Below are positions 10,725 through 19,198 of a stretch of 64,000 bases of DNA, in pieces (position 1 is the first letter of the stretch; every line of letters begins with the position of its first letter). The position numbers and the translations under genes are program-made. The notes under the pieces were generated by a model. That model did not search any database, was not told where the DNA came from, and saw nothing but the letters and a program-made list of their open reading frames with translations. The DNA is from Streptomyces spectabilis (GTDB lineage: Bacteria > Actinomycetota > Actinomycetes > Streptomycetales > Streptomycetaceae): positions 4,226,501 to 4,290,500 of the forward strand of contig NZ_CP023690.1 of NCBI RefSeq assembly GCF_008704795.1. The letters are read 5' to 3'.

Positions 10725-10813
10725 GCGGTCGACGGTAGCCGCCCGTCCTCGCGGTGCGCCCCAGGCCCGCCCCTTCCCGAACCGGGGACTGCCGCCCCCG
10801 GGCCCCCGCCTTC

Positions 10814-10860
10814 ATCGGCGCTCCGCGCCTCGTCCTCAAACGCCGGACAGGCCGGAGCGT
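10814..10860. repeat. Copy of dispersed intergenic module
   Basis: ATCGGCGCTCCGCGCCTC (10814-10831) is repeated exactly at 47193-47210. The next block, CCTCAAACGCCGG, also occurs in the hairpin at 59222-59278. The copy lies 3' of mazG, upstream of the P450 gene. It looks like a degenerate terminator hairpin, with CGCCGGACAGGCCGGAG folding weakly. Confidence 0.6.
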
Positions 10861-10866
10861 GGTCCG

Positions 10867-11826
10867 CTACGCCGTCTCCGCTTCCCGGACGGCGTCCCGG
10901 TACGCGCGGGCCGCCGCCCGCAGGGCCGCCTCCGGGTCCGTGCCGGAGGCCTCCGCGCGGACGGCCATCGCCAGGAGGTCGTAGCCGATGCCCTCGCCCT
11001 TCGGCAGGGGGACGGTCAGGCCCGCCGTGCGGGCGCGGGAGGCGAGCTTGGCGGCGAGGGCGAGGCCGGGCTGGCCGAGGGGGATGCCCTCCGTCACCGA
11101 GTCGCGCTGCTTCTCCACCGCCTTGGTGCGCAGCCAGTGCGCCTTGACCTCCTCGGGCGTGGCGGCCGTGTCGTCGCCGAAGACGTGGGGGTGGCGGTGG
11201 ATGAGCTTGTCGACGATCGTGCCCGCCACGTCGTCCACGGAGAACGGCTCCTCCTCGTCCTCCTCCGCCACGCGCGCGTGGAAGACGACCTGGAGCAGGA
11301 CGTCGCCCAGCTCCTCGCGGAGCTCCGTGCGGTCGCCGTCCTCGATCGCCTCGACCAGTTCGTACGCCTCTTCGATGCCGTACTTCGCGAGGCTCTTGTG
11401 GGTCTGCCGGGACGACCAGGGGCACTCGGCCCGGATGCGGTCCATGACCTGGACGAGGTCCAGGAGCCGGGCGCCCGGCAGGTCGTACGAGCCGGGGAGC
11501 AGCTCCAGGTCCGGCATGGCGAAGCGGCCCGAGCCCGCGAGCCGGGCCAGGCCGTCCGTCAGCGGGCGGTCGCCCTCGGCGGTGGCCACGACCAGGACCG
11601 TGCGGCCGCCCTCGCAGGCGCGCACCAGCTCCTCGGCGGTGGGCGCGGCCTGCTTGACGTCGACGCCCGCCTCCCGCAGATACGGCAGCTGCGGGTGGGC
11701 GGCGTCGGCGCACAGGACCTCGTCGGCTCCGTGCAGGGCCTGCCAGGCGGGCCAGGACAGCAGGCCGGGGGCTACGCGGTGGCTGGTGGTGAGCAGGACG
11801 ATGCGCCCCGCCGAGGTTTCGTTCAC
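10867..11826 (-). CDS. mazG: Nucleoside triphosphate pyrophosphohydrolase MazG
   Basis: House-cleaning all-alpha NTP pyrophosphatase that converts (d)NTPs, including aberrant ones, to monophosphates and PPi. The 319 residues contain an N-terminal segment of about 120 residues (RIVLLTTSHRVAPGLLSWPA) resembling the tetrapyrrole-methylase-like extension of actinobacterial MazG. The MazG core follows: LVQVMDRIRAECPWSSRQTHKSL is the opening, YGIEEAYELVEAIEDGD carries the first acidic pair, and LREELGDVLLQVVFHARVAEE supplies the E-x2-E-D metal ligands. The GTG at 11826 (VNETSAG) is chosen; an in-frame GTG at 11844 is possible because no ribosome site is strong. It lies downstream of the SurA-like lipoprotein gene on the same strand. 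Confidence 0.9.
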   Translation of the reverse strand: MNETSAGRIVLLTTSHRVAPGLLSWPAWQALHGADEVLCADAAHPQLPYLREAGVDVKQAAPTAEELVRACEGGRTVLVVATAEGDRPLTDGLARLAGSGRFAMPDLELLPGSYDLPGARLLDLVQVMDRIRAECPWSSRQTHKSLAKYGIEEAYELVEAIEDGDRTELREELGDVLLQVVFHARVAEEDEEEPFSVDDVAGTIVDKLIHRHPHVFGDDTAATPEEVKAHWLRTKAVEKQRDSVTEGIPLGQPGLALAAKLASRARTAGLTVPLPKGEGIGYDLLAMAVRAEASGTDPEAALRAAARAYRDAVREAETA

Positions 11827-11924
11827 CGCTCGAACGTAACCCACGCCTCTGACAGCGGGCTGCCCTCGTGGGGCACGGCCCCCTGGCCGCGCCGGCGCGT
11901 TCGCGCGGAGCGCCGGTACGCGGG

Positions 11925-12563
11925 TCAGGCCGCTGCTTCGCGGAGCCAGGGCGTCTTCGTGTCGACGCGCTTGTTCTGGGCGGCGTCCCACGTGCCGTAG
12001 CGCGGGTTCACATTGACGTCGAGCTTCTTGGAGGCCTTGGACAGGGCGGCCCAGAAGGCCTCCTGGCCCGGCTTGGAACTCATGTCGGCGCCCAGCTTCG
12101 CGGCGAGCTTCTGCGCCTCGATCTCGGTGCGGATGCTGTCGTCGAGGCGCTTGGGCGGGACGTTGTACTGCTGGAGCCAGCCCGCCTCCAGGGCCTTGCG
12201 GCCGCCCGCCTGTTTCGCCATGCCCGCGCGCGTGGTCTGGATCTCCTTGCGGGTGACGGTCACCCCGGCGTCGCGCGCGGCGCGGTGCAGGACCCGGTCC
12301 AGGACCATCGTGTGCAGCGTGTTGCGGGTGAGGGTGCCGGTCTTGGCGATGACCTGCTCGTACTGCCGCTCGTCGGGGACGGCGGCGCGCTGCGCGGACC
12401 GCACCTCGTTCACCCGGTGTTCGAGCTGCGCCACCGTGATGCGGTCGTCGCCCACGACGGCCGCGGCGCCGGGGCGCGCGTCGCTGCCGCAGGCGGTGAG
12501 GAGGGGGGCGGCGGCGACGGCCGCGGCGGAGAGGAGGAGCGCGGTGCGACGGCGGCGGTGCAA
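11925..12563 (-). CDS. SurA N-terminal-domain lipoprotein (parvulin-like)
   Basis: Predicted extracytoplasmic chaperone-like lipoprotein of 212 residues. A TTG start at 12563 has GGGAGG five to six bases upstream and gives a proper signal peptide (HRRRRTALLLSAAAVAAAPL). The lipobox LLTACGS follows, with the acylated cysteine near residue 25. The mature part matches SurA-N folds: AVVGDDRITVAQLEHRVNEV, TRNTLHTMVLDRVLHRAARDAGVTV and EGWLQQYNVPPKRLDDSIR-like segments. The C-terminal PPIase catalytic domain of full SurA/PrsA proteins is absent, so chaperone rather than isomerase activity is inferred. Upstream in-frame sequence lacks family character. The gene precedes mazG. Confidence 0.85.
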   Translation of the reverse strand: MHRRRRTALLLSAAAVAAAPLLTACGSDARPGAAAVVGDDRITVAQLEHRVNEVRSAQRAAVPDERQYEQVIAKTGTLTRNTLHTMVLDRVLHRAARDAGVTVTRKEIQTTRAGMAKQAGGRKALEAGWLQQYNVPPKRLDDSIRTEIEAQKLAAKLGADMSSKPGQEAFWAALSKASKKLDVNVNPRYGTWDAAQNKRVDTKTPWLREAAA

Positions 12564-12752
12564 GTGAGCCTCCCGGTGGAGAGATTGTGCTTCGCTGCAC
12601 AAAGTCTTGCGGTGATCGATGGTAGGCAGCGGTGGTCGTCTCGGCCACCCTTCCCCCAGAACTTCGTTCAGTTCGTCCCGTTCGTTCAGGGGGATGCGCC
12701 ACCACCAACGACTCACCGGGAGTTGGGGCACCCCCGGCGCCCGTAAACCGCC

Positions 12753-14285
12753 CTATCCGCGCACTTGCCCCAGCCACTGGAGGGTTCTGCGGATCTCCGC
12801 GGGGAAGGGGTGCCCGATCCCGTGGACGCGCTCCGCGTCCAGGACGAGCCGCGCCAGCGTGTCGTGGGCCGCCGAGCGGTCGCCGAGGGCGAGCAGCAGC
12901 TGGCCGATGCGGCGGCGGATCTCCAGGGACTGGCGGATGTCGTCCGTCGCGTACTGGTTCTCGTAATAGGGGAGCAGCGCGCGGTACTCGGCCAGGGCCG
13001 CGGCCGGTTCGCCGAGCTGCTCCAGGCACTGGGCCGCCTCGTAGCGGAACTGGAGGGACTGCGGGTCGGCGTGGCCCGACTCGGCGGCCCGCTGGTCGGC
13101 GAGGCGGCGCAGCTCCGGCAGGGCGCGGCGGTACTGGCCGTCGTCCATCAGCGTGGCCGCGTACTGCTTGCGCAGGGTGCGGACCACCGGTGAGTGCTCG
13201 CCGTGCTGGGCCGCGGCGGCCGGCAGGATCGAGCCGAGGACGTCCACGGCCTGGGTGATGCGGCCCTCGCCGAGCAGCCGCTTGACCTCGTCGACGGCGC
13301 GGGCCACGTCCTGGCCGTGGCCGGGCCGGGGCGGCTGGGCCTGCGGGGTCGCGGCGGGGGTCGCCGCGCGGTCCGGCCAGGGCGCGTGCGGGCGCAGGAA
13401 CGGGCGGGTCGGGTCGAGCGGGCGCCCGGACGGCGCGGAGCGCGCGGGCAGCAGCGGCACCAGCGCCTCGTAGACGTCCTGGGCGCTGGCGGGCCGGTGC
13501 TGGGGGTCCTTGGCGAGCAGCCGCAGGACCAGGGACTCGATGGACTCGGGCACCTCGGGGCGCAGCCGGCGCACGGGCAGCGGCGGCTCGTACAGGTGCC
13601 GGTGCAGCACGCCGAGGGCGGTCGATCCGGCGAAGGGCACGTCGCCGCTGAGGAGTTCGTGGAGCAGCACGCCGAGCGCGTACAGATCGGTGTACGGGCC
13701 GACGGCCCCGCCCATGGCCTGCTCCGGCGCCATGTACGAGGGGCTGCCGATCGGGGAGCCGGTGTGGGTGAGCCGGGTGGTGTCGGTGTCCATGACCGAG
13801 GCGATGCCGAGGTCGAGGATGGTGAGCGTGCCGTCCTGGCGGACCATCACGTTCCGCGGCTTGAGGTCGCGGTGCACGATCGGCACGGCGTGCACCGCGG
13901 AGAGCACGGCGCACAGCTGGGCGGCGACGGCGACCGCCCACTGCCAGGGGTAGGGGGCGTGCTCGGCGAGGTGGTCGCCGAGGTCGGCGCCGTCGACGTA
14001 CTGCATGACCAGGTAGAGGTCGTCGTCGTCGCTGCCCGCGTCGTGCACGGTGACCAGGCCGGGGTGGTCGACCTGCGCGGTGACGCGGCACTCGCGGATG
14101 AAGCGGCGGCGCAGCTCGTCGGCCTCGGCGCCCGCGACCTTGTCCGGGCGCAGGAGCTTGACGGCGACGCGGCGGTCCAGGCGCTGGTCGTACGCCGTCC
14201 AGACCTGGCCCATGCCGCCCTGGCCGATGAGGGTGGCCAGCTCGTAGCGCCCGGCGACGACGCGCCGGTCGGTCCCGGGTGCCAC
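12753..14285 (-). CDS. Soluble serine/threonine protein kinase with TPR-like tail
   Basis: Hanks-type kinase of 510 residues. Kinase domain, about residues 12-270: glycine loop LIGQGGMGQVW, VAVKLLRP lysine, catalytic loop IVHRDLKPRNVMV, metal-binding DLGIAS (DLG in place of DFG), activation segment THTGSPIGSPSYMAPEQ, and DLYALGVLLHELLSG. A Pro/Arg/Ala-rich linker of about 60 residues follows. The last 180 residues form helical repeats (QYRRALPELRRLADQRAAES, EPAAALAEYRALLPYYENQY) that look like tetratricopeptide repeats. No membrane segment or PASTA domain is present, so it is probably cytosolic and may scaffold partners through the repeats. The GTG at 14285 lies two bases after the stop of the upstream membrane-protein gene, so the two are translationally coupled. 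Confidence 0.92.
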   Translation of the reverse strand: MAPGTDRRVVAGRYELATLIGQGGMGQVWTAYDQRLDRRVAVKLLRPDKVAGAEADELRRRFIRECRVTAQVDHPGLVTVHDAGSDDDDLYLVMQYVDGADLGDHLAEHAPYPWQWAVAVAAQLCAVLSAVHAVPIVHRDLKPRNVMVRQDGTLTILDLGIASVMDTDTTRLTHTGSPIGSPSYMAPEQAMGGAVGPYTDLYALGVLLHELLSGDVPFAGSTALGVLHRHLYEPPLPVRRLRPEVPESIESLVLRLLAKDPQHRPASAQDVYEALVPLLPARSAPSGRPLDPTRPFLRPHAPWPDRAATPAATPQAQPPRPGHGQDVARAVDEVKRLLGEGRITQAVDVLGSILPAAAAQHGEHSPVVRTLRKQYAATLMDDGQYRRALPELRRLADQRAAESGHADPQSLQFRYEAAQCLEQLGEPAAALAEYRALLPYYENQYATDDIRQSLEIRRRIGQLLLALGDRSAAHDTLARLVLDAERVHGIGHPFPAEIRRTLQWLGQVRG

Positions 14286-14287
14286 GG

Positions 14288-14842
14288 TCAGCTGCCGCCT
14301 TCCTGCTTGCGCAGGTAGTCGCTCAGCTCGTCCAGCTCGGCCCTGACCTGGTCGATGCGGGCGGGCGCCGGGCCCGGCGCGGGGGCGGGCGTGCTCTGCG
14401 TCGGGTAGCCGTACGACGGCTGGTGCTGCGGCGGCGGGTAGGCCGGGAACTGCGTCTGCTGGTACGGGGCCCGGGCGCGGGCGAGCCGCGCGTGGTGGCG
14501 GATGTCCATGGTCAGGTAGTAGGCGATCACCGGCACCAGGGTGGCGACGAGGATCGTCATGCCCGTGTTGCCCGGCCCGGTGAACTCCTCGTCGCCCTTG
14601 TCGACGCCGATGAGCACGACGGCGAGCACGTCGAGGCCGACGACGGCCACGAAGAGCACCCAGTCGCGCACCGCGCGCGTCACGAGGGCGAGCCGCAGCA
14701 TCGCGGCCCACGCGAGCAGGCCGCACGTCAGGGCGGCGAGCACCACGAACAGCACGCGCATCGTCACGGGCGCCCCCGTCGACGGAGCCGACGGAGCCGA
14801 CGGAGCCGACGGGGGCGGCGGCACATAGCCGTGGCCGTGCAT
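14288..14842 (-). CDS. Small multi-pass membrane protein, unknown function
   Basis: Unrecognised 184-residue protein. A Pro/Ser/Ala N-terminus with the short repeat SAPSAPSAPS is followed by three predicted membrane segments: VLFVVLAALTCGLLAWAAM, WVLFVAVVGLDVLAVVLIGV and MTILVATLVPVIAYYLTMDI. A cytoplasmic tail of about 75 residues is rich in Pro, Gln and Tyr (YPPPQHQPSYGYP) and ends in a short charged helix, IDQVRAELDELSDYLRKQ. Two bases separate it from the Ser/Thr kinase gene downstream, so it may anchor or be a substrate of that kinase; that is inference from position. Confidence 0.75.
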   Translation of the reverse strand: MHGHGYVPPPPSAPSAPSAPSTGAPVTMRVLFVVLAALTCGLLAWAAMLRLALVTRAVRDWVLFVAVVGLDVLAVVLIGVDKGDEEFTGPGNTGMTILVATLVPVIAYYLTMDIRHHARLARARAPYQQTQFPAYPPPQHQPSYGYPTQSTPAPAPGPAPARIDQVRAELDELSDYLRKQEGGS

Positions 14843-14958
14843 GGCTGCTCCTGGATACCTGACGAGACGGACAGTTGAGGATTCGAGCGTATAGGCCGAC
14901 TCCGGGGACCCGAATCGGGTTGTACCGAACCGTTGTCGTACTGGTCACGCGGTACGTG

Positions 14959-17352
14959 TCACTCCGGTGTCTCCGGGGCGCGTGGTGCCCGTGAGGCCTG
15001 CCGCGGAGCCGGGTCGGGCCCGTCCGCCGCGACCGTGCCGTCGGTGAGCCCGTCGTACATGCCGCGCACCAGTTGCTCACCCAGGCGGCCCGCGAGCCGC
15101 AGCGCGTCCTCGAACGCGGCGAGCGCGCGGAACCGCTCGCCGTAGCCGCGCTGGCGCTCCGGCGGGAGGCGGGGCAGCTGGAGGCGGCGCACGTCGAGCC
15201 GGGCGGAGGTGGAGGCGTAGCTGCTGGCCTGGCGGTTGTTGGCGGTGCCGCGCAGGAAACCGGCGAGGAACCAGGGGTCGAGCGCCGCCGGGTCGGGGCG
15301 GAGCAGCACGAGGCCGCGGCCCAGGGCGGCGCCCGCGGTGGCCTCGTCGACGACACGGGCGGCGGCGCCGCCGGAGACGGGCACGACGACGTCTCCCGGC
15401 TCGGTGAGCACGGGCGGCTCCCCCTGGGCGGTCAGGGCGTCGTCGTGGGCCGCGGCCGGGGCGGCCGGGGGCGCTCCGGTGAGCACGTCGTGGTCGGTGA
15501 GGACGGGCACCCCGGCCGCGGCGGTGGCGCCGCCGGTGCGGATCACCAGGGCGCCCGCGCGGGCGAGTTCGCCGACGGTGGTCAGCGGCCAGCGGGAGGT
15601 GTCGGGGGCGCCGGGCGCGGCCCGCGGCGGGGTGAGCTCGGCGGTCAGGCGCAGGGTCTCGCCGAGCCGGTCGCGGACCTCGCCCAGCTCCTGCGCGCCG
15701 CCGCCCGCGGCCCGGGGCGGCAGGCGGCGCGCGGGCGCCAGGTCGACCTCGTCGTCGAGGAGTTCGAGCACCGGCACCGACAGGGCGAAGCCGGGGATCT
15801 CGTCGAGGGTGCCGTGCCGCTCGAAGCGGCGGTGGGCGTCGAGCACCGCGTCCTGCACCGGCGGCCAGGCGCGCGGGTCGCGCCCGTCGGTGTGGCGGGA
15901 GTCGGGGTGCCTGCCGTCGGCGGCGGTGGCCTCGGCGGCCTCGACCAGGAGGACGTCGGAGGCGGCGGGCGCGCCGGGGCCCGGCCTGCGCAGGACCCAG
16001 ACGTGCAGCGGCAGGTTGTACGGGGGTGCCGCGCCCGGCGGCAGCGCGATCACGGCACGCAGGGCGCCGCGGCGCAGGAGGTCGGCGCGGATGCGGCGCC
16101 CCGAGCGGCGGGACGCGGCGGCGGGCGGCATCAGCAGGACGGCGGTGCCGCCGTCGCGGAGGCGGGCGAGGGCGTGCTGCACCCAGGCGAGTTCGGACTC
16201 GGTGCGCGCGGGCAGGCCGTACTCCCAGCGGGCGTCGTAGGACAGCTCGTCGTGGCCCCAGTTGCGGTCGTTGAACGGCGGGTGGCACAGGACGGCGTCG
16301 GCGGTCACGTCCGGGTGGGCGTCGGCGCGCAGGGTGTCGGCGGCGGCGGTGCGCACGGTGGCCGGGGCGTCGGAGCCGAGGGCCAGGCGCAGCGCGGTGA
16401 GCGCGGCGAGGTCGGGGGCGCTGTCCTGGCCGTAGAGGCGCTGGCCGGGGGCGCCCGCGGCGGCGCGCAGCAGGGCGCCGGTGCCGCAGGCCGGATCGAG
16501 CACGCTGCGGGCCGGCCCGGCGAGCGCGGCCATGAGGTCGGCGGGGCCCTGGGGGGTGAGCGTGTACTGGCGGGGGTTGGCGTCGAGGTGGCGGCCGAGC
16601 AGGAACTCGTACGCCTTGTGCGCGCCGAGTTCGGCGGCGAGTTCGGCGGCGGAGCGGAGCAGCGGGACGGACGGCAGGAGTTCGGGCGTCGCGGGGACCC
16701 GCACGGCGCGGGTCCGCCGGGGCTTGCCGAACCTCGGCGTGAGCACGGCGTCGAGGGCGTCCGGGAGCAGGCGCGCCAGGTGCGCGTCGGACACGGCGCT
16801 CAGGCGCAGCCAGTCGGTGTGCCGGTCGTGCACGAGCAGCAGGCCGCAGCCCGCGTGCAGCAGGGCGGTGACGGGGCCAGCGGGGTGTCCGGCGAGCTGC
16901 TGCCAGACCCGTTCGCGCAGCGGCACTTCGGAGAGCTTGCCCTGGCCGCGCAGCCACCGCTCGACCTCGGCGAGCGCGAAGGAGGGGCTGGTGTCGGTGC
17001 CGCCGACGGGCTGGGGGAAGTCGGCGTGGCGGCGGCGCCAGTTGCTGACGGCGGCGCGGCCGACTCCGGCGAGGCGGGCGATCCCGGCGGCGGTCACCTC
17101 GGTGGCGCCTGCCCCGCTCGCCCCACCTGCCCCGCCCGACCCGTCGGCCCTGCCTGTCCTGTCTGTCCCACCTGCCTCGCCTGCCCTGCCCGACCCGTCG
17201 GCCCTGCCTGCCCTGCTCGACCCGCGGGCCCTGCCTGTCCTGTCTGCCCCACCTGCCCCACCCGCGTCGTACGTCACGTGCCCCGTCGCCCCGTCCCCCG
17301 TCGCCGCATCCCCCGTGCTCCCGCCCGGCCGCGTCGGCCCGCTGGTCCCCAC
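14959..17352 (-). CDS. Orphan HTH / N6-adenine DNA methylase / specificity-like fusion
   Basis: Predicted DNA methyltransferase of up to 797 residues. The first 85 are Gly/Ala/Arg/Asp/Ser low complexity encoded by imperfect repeats. A MerR/XRE-like helix-turn-helix follows (AAGIARLAGVGRAAVSNWRR, then FALAEVERWLRGQ). The type I HsdM-like core has motif I VLDPACGTGALLRAAAG and catalytic motif IV as CHPPFNDRNWG, where the usual N/D of NPPY/NPPF is His. The last 150 residues resemble one HsdS-type target-recognition half (FLAGFLRGTANNRQASSYAS, then LPRLPPERQRGYGERF). No restriction subunit is adjacent. The start is uncertain: GTG at 17352 has GAGGGG upstream, and later GTGs such as 17097 would remove the repeats. 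It may be a regulator-like orphan methylase, or catalytically weak given the altered motif. Confidence 0.8.
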   Translation of the reverse strand: MGTSGPTRPGGSTGDAATGDGATGHVTYDAGGAGGADRTGRARGSSRAGRADGSGRAGEAGGTDRTGRADGSGGAGGASGAGATEVTAAGIARLAGVGRAAVSNWRRRHADFPQPVGGTDTSPSFALAEVERWLRGQGKLSEVPLRERVWQQLAGHPAGPVTALLHAGCGLLLVHDRHTDWLRLSAVSDAHLARLLPDALDAVLTPRFGKPRRTRAVRVPATPELLPSVPLLRSAAELAAELGAHKAYEFLLGRHLDANPRQYTLTPQGPADLMAALAGPARSVLDPACGTGALLRAAAGAPGQRLYGQDSAPDLAALTALRLALGSDAPATVRTAAADTLRADAHPDVTADAVLCHPPFNDRNWGHDELSYDARWEYGLPARTESELAWVQHALARLRDGGTAVLLMPPAAASRRSGRRIRADLLRRGALRAVIALPPGAAPPYNLPLHVWVLRRPGPGAPAASDVLLVEAAEATAADGRHPDSRHTDGRDPRAWPPVQDAVLDAHRRFERHGTLDEIPGFALSVPVLELLDDEVDLAPARRLPPRAAGGGAQELGEVRDRLGETLRLTAELTPPRAAPGAPDTSRWPLTTVGELARAGALVIRTGGATAAAGVPVLTDHDVLTGAPPAAPAAAHDDALTAQGEPPVLTEPGDVVVPVSGGAAARVVDEATAGAALGRGLVLLRPDPAALDPWFLAGFLRGTANNRQASSYASTSARLDVRRLQLPRLPPERQRGYGERFRALAAFEDALRLAGRLGEQLVRGMYDGLTDGTVAADGPDPAPRQASRAPRAPETPE
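17101..17275. repeat. Imperfect ~54-bp repeats in 5' end of methylase gene
   Basis: CCCGACCCGTCGGCCCTGCC occurs near 17136 and again near 17189, and CCTGTCCTGTCTG occurs near 17153 and 17231. The units are interrupted by CCACCTGCC steps. They encode the Gly/Ala/Arg/Asp stretch TGRARGSSRAGRADGSGRAG. Unit number could vary among strains by slippage or unequal recombination. Confidence 0.7.
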
Positions 17353-17554
17353 TGGCCCGCCCCTCGTCGCTCGATCCCGCGTGCGGCACGCGTTGGTCCT
17401 CGCGCACCGCCTGTGACGCCGAGCCTACCCACGCGAGTCGGGCAAACCCCTTTCACGGCCGTTAACCTCTCGATGATTGTGAACGGTGTTGACTCGGTTC
17501 ACAAGCATCTGGTCTGATGGCCGAGCTGAACACGAACTCCCTGGGGGGCTTTCC

Positions 17555-18334
17555 ATGCACGCGATCTCGCGCCGCACCACCTTCGCCGCGCTCTGCCTCG
17601 CCACCGCCGCGACCGTCACGCTGACGGGCTGCGGGGGCGACAAGTCCGACGACGCCAAGAAGCCGGCGGCGGCCGCGAAAAAGAAGGCCCCGTTCGCGGA
17701 CCTGTCGGGGCCCCAGATCATCGACAAGGCCGTGAAGGCCACGAGCGGCGCATCCTCGCTCCGCATGAAGGGGTCCATGGCGGACGGCGGCGGCCCGGGC
17801 TTCATCGACCTCGCGCTCGACACCAAGGGAAGCTGCGTCGGCACCATCGGCACCGGCGGCGAGGGCTCGGTCGACCTGATCGGCAAGGGCAAGACGGTGT
17901 ACATGCGGTACGACGCCGCGTTCCTGCGCTCCGAGATGAAGGGCGAGAAGGACGCCGACGTCCAGGCGTCGGTCGACATGATGGCGGACCGCTGGGTGAA
18001 GACCGGCTCCACGGAGTCCGACGAGCAGGACTTCGCCGAGTTCTGCGACCTGAAGACGGTCCTCGCCGACTTCAAGGACACCGAGTCGGCGGCGCGCAAG
18101 GGCAAGGCCACCACCGTCGACGGCACCCCGGCGATCGCGCTCCACGAGAGCGACGGCAAGGAGCGGGCGACGCTCTACGTGGCCACCGAGGGCAAGCCGT
18201 ACCTCCTGAAGGCGGTCAACGACCCCGGCAAGGGCAAGAAGAAGGACACGCTCACCTTCACCGACTTCGACAAGCCCGTGAAGGCGACCCCGCCCAAGGG
18301 CGACGTGCTCGACCTCGACAAGCTGGACGGCTGA
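17555..18334 (+). CDS. LppX/LprG-like lipoprotein
   Basis: Secreted lipoprotein of 259 residues. The ATG at 17555 is preceded by a run of six G ending six bases upstream. The signal peptide (ISRRTTFAALCLATAATV) ends in the lipobox LTGC. A Lys/Ala linker precedes a domain of about 200 residues. SGASSLRMKGSMADGG, FIDLALDTKGSCVGTIG, GKTVYMRYDAAFLRSE and PYLLKAVNDPG fit the actinobacterial LppX/LprA/F/G fold, a U-shaped beta sheet that binds lipids or glycolipids. The family call is from pattern only; the ligand is unknown. It stands alone, convergent with the acetyltransferase gene 42 bases downstream. Confidence 0.75.
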   Translation: MHAISRRTTFAALCLATAATVTLTGCGGDKSDDAKKPAAAAKKKAPFADLSGPQIIDKAVKATSGASSLRMKGSMADGGGPGFIDLALDTKGSCVGTIGTGGEGSVDLIGKGKTVYMRYDAAFLRSEMKGEKDADVQASVDMMADRWVKTGSTESDEQDFAEFCDLKTVLADFKDTESAARKGKATTVDGTPAIALHESDGKERATLYVATEGKPYLLKAVNDPGKGKKKDTLTFTDFDKPVKATPPKGDVLDLDKLDG

Positions 18335-18376
18335 CACCCGCAGGGCCGCGGCCGCGGGGCGCGGGCGGCGCGCCCG

Positions 18377-19138
18377 TCACAGGGCGTGCCGCACCCACAC
18401 GTTCGGCTCGGCGTAGACCGCGTACCCGCGCTCCGGCACGCAGTGCACCGGGACCAGCGCGCCCTCCACCTCGACGAGGCAGTCCTCGGCGGCGTCGAAG
18501 GGAAGGCCCGTCCACTCCCGCCACTGGGCGAGCGAGCCCGACACCGTCATCGAGGTGGGCGCCACCTTCGCGATGACACCGCCGACGCGGACGTGGACGC
18601 GCAGCCACGGGTCGTGGGGCAGGCCGTCGGCGCGGGTGCGGTGCGCGTACTCCTCGATCGCCGTCGTCGGCTCCAGGTGCTTGGCGTTGGGCCGCACCGG
18701 GGCGACGACCTCCGCGAAGCCGCGGGCGCGGGCGTTGTCCCGCATCGCGGCCAGCATCCGGCCGGAGAGGCCCCGCCCCTGGTGCGCGGGGTCGATGGCG
18801 ACCTCGATGGCGCTGACCGTGTCCGGCTCGTCGCCGTACCGCAGGTCGGCGAACGCCCAGACCAGGACCTGGTCCCAGCCGCCGTCGGGCAGCTCGCCGC
18901 GCGCCCCGCCGCGCTCGTCGGACCGCAGCGCGAACGGCACGCTGAACGCCCGCGCCACCACCCGCTCCTGACCGTCCGTGGCCAGCAGGACGTACTCCGG
19001 GAACGCGTCGGGGATGCGGCTCATGTGCGACCGGGCGACCAGGTCGTGGCCCACGAACTCGGCCCAGGAGTCGTCCATGGCCCACATCGGCCCGGCCAGT
19101 TCGGGCCGCTCGGCGAGGGTGCTGATGGCGAGGTCCAC
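18377..19138 (-). CDS. GNAT family N-acetyltransferase
   Basis: Acyl-CoA-dependent acetyltransferase, 253 residues, cytoplasmic. The acetyl-CoA-binding motif A reads AIEVAIDPAHQGRGLSGRML near residue 115, with Q/RxxGxG as GQGRGLS. The remainder, including HDPWLRVHVRVGGVIAKVAP and the second half VSGSLAQWREWTGLPFD, is conserved in streptomycete homologues but gives no substrate. The start used is the first in-frame GTG/ATG giving a globular N-terminus (MDLAISTLAERPELAG). It is a single gene, divergent from nothing obvious and convergent with the lipoprotein gene. Confidence 0.8.
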   Translation of the reverse strand: MDLAISTLAERPELAGPMWAMDDSWAEFVGHDLVARSHMSRIPDAFPEYVLLATDGQERVVARAFSVPFALRSDERGGARGELPDGGWDQVLVWAFADLRYGDEPDTVSAIEVAIDPAHQGRGLSGRMLAAMRDNARARGFAEVVAPVRPNAKHLEPTTAIEEYAHRTRADGLPHDPWLRVHVRVGGVIAKVAPTSMTVSGSLAQWREWTGLPFDAAEDCLVEVEGALVPVHCVPERGYAVYAEPNVWVRHAL

Positions 19139-19198
19139 GGAACACCACGCTAACGACCCGCCCCGCGCCGGAAAACCGATTAACGGGCCGGGAGCCGC

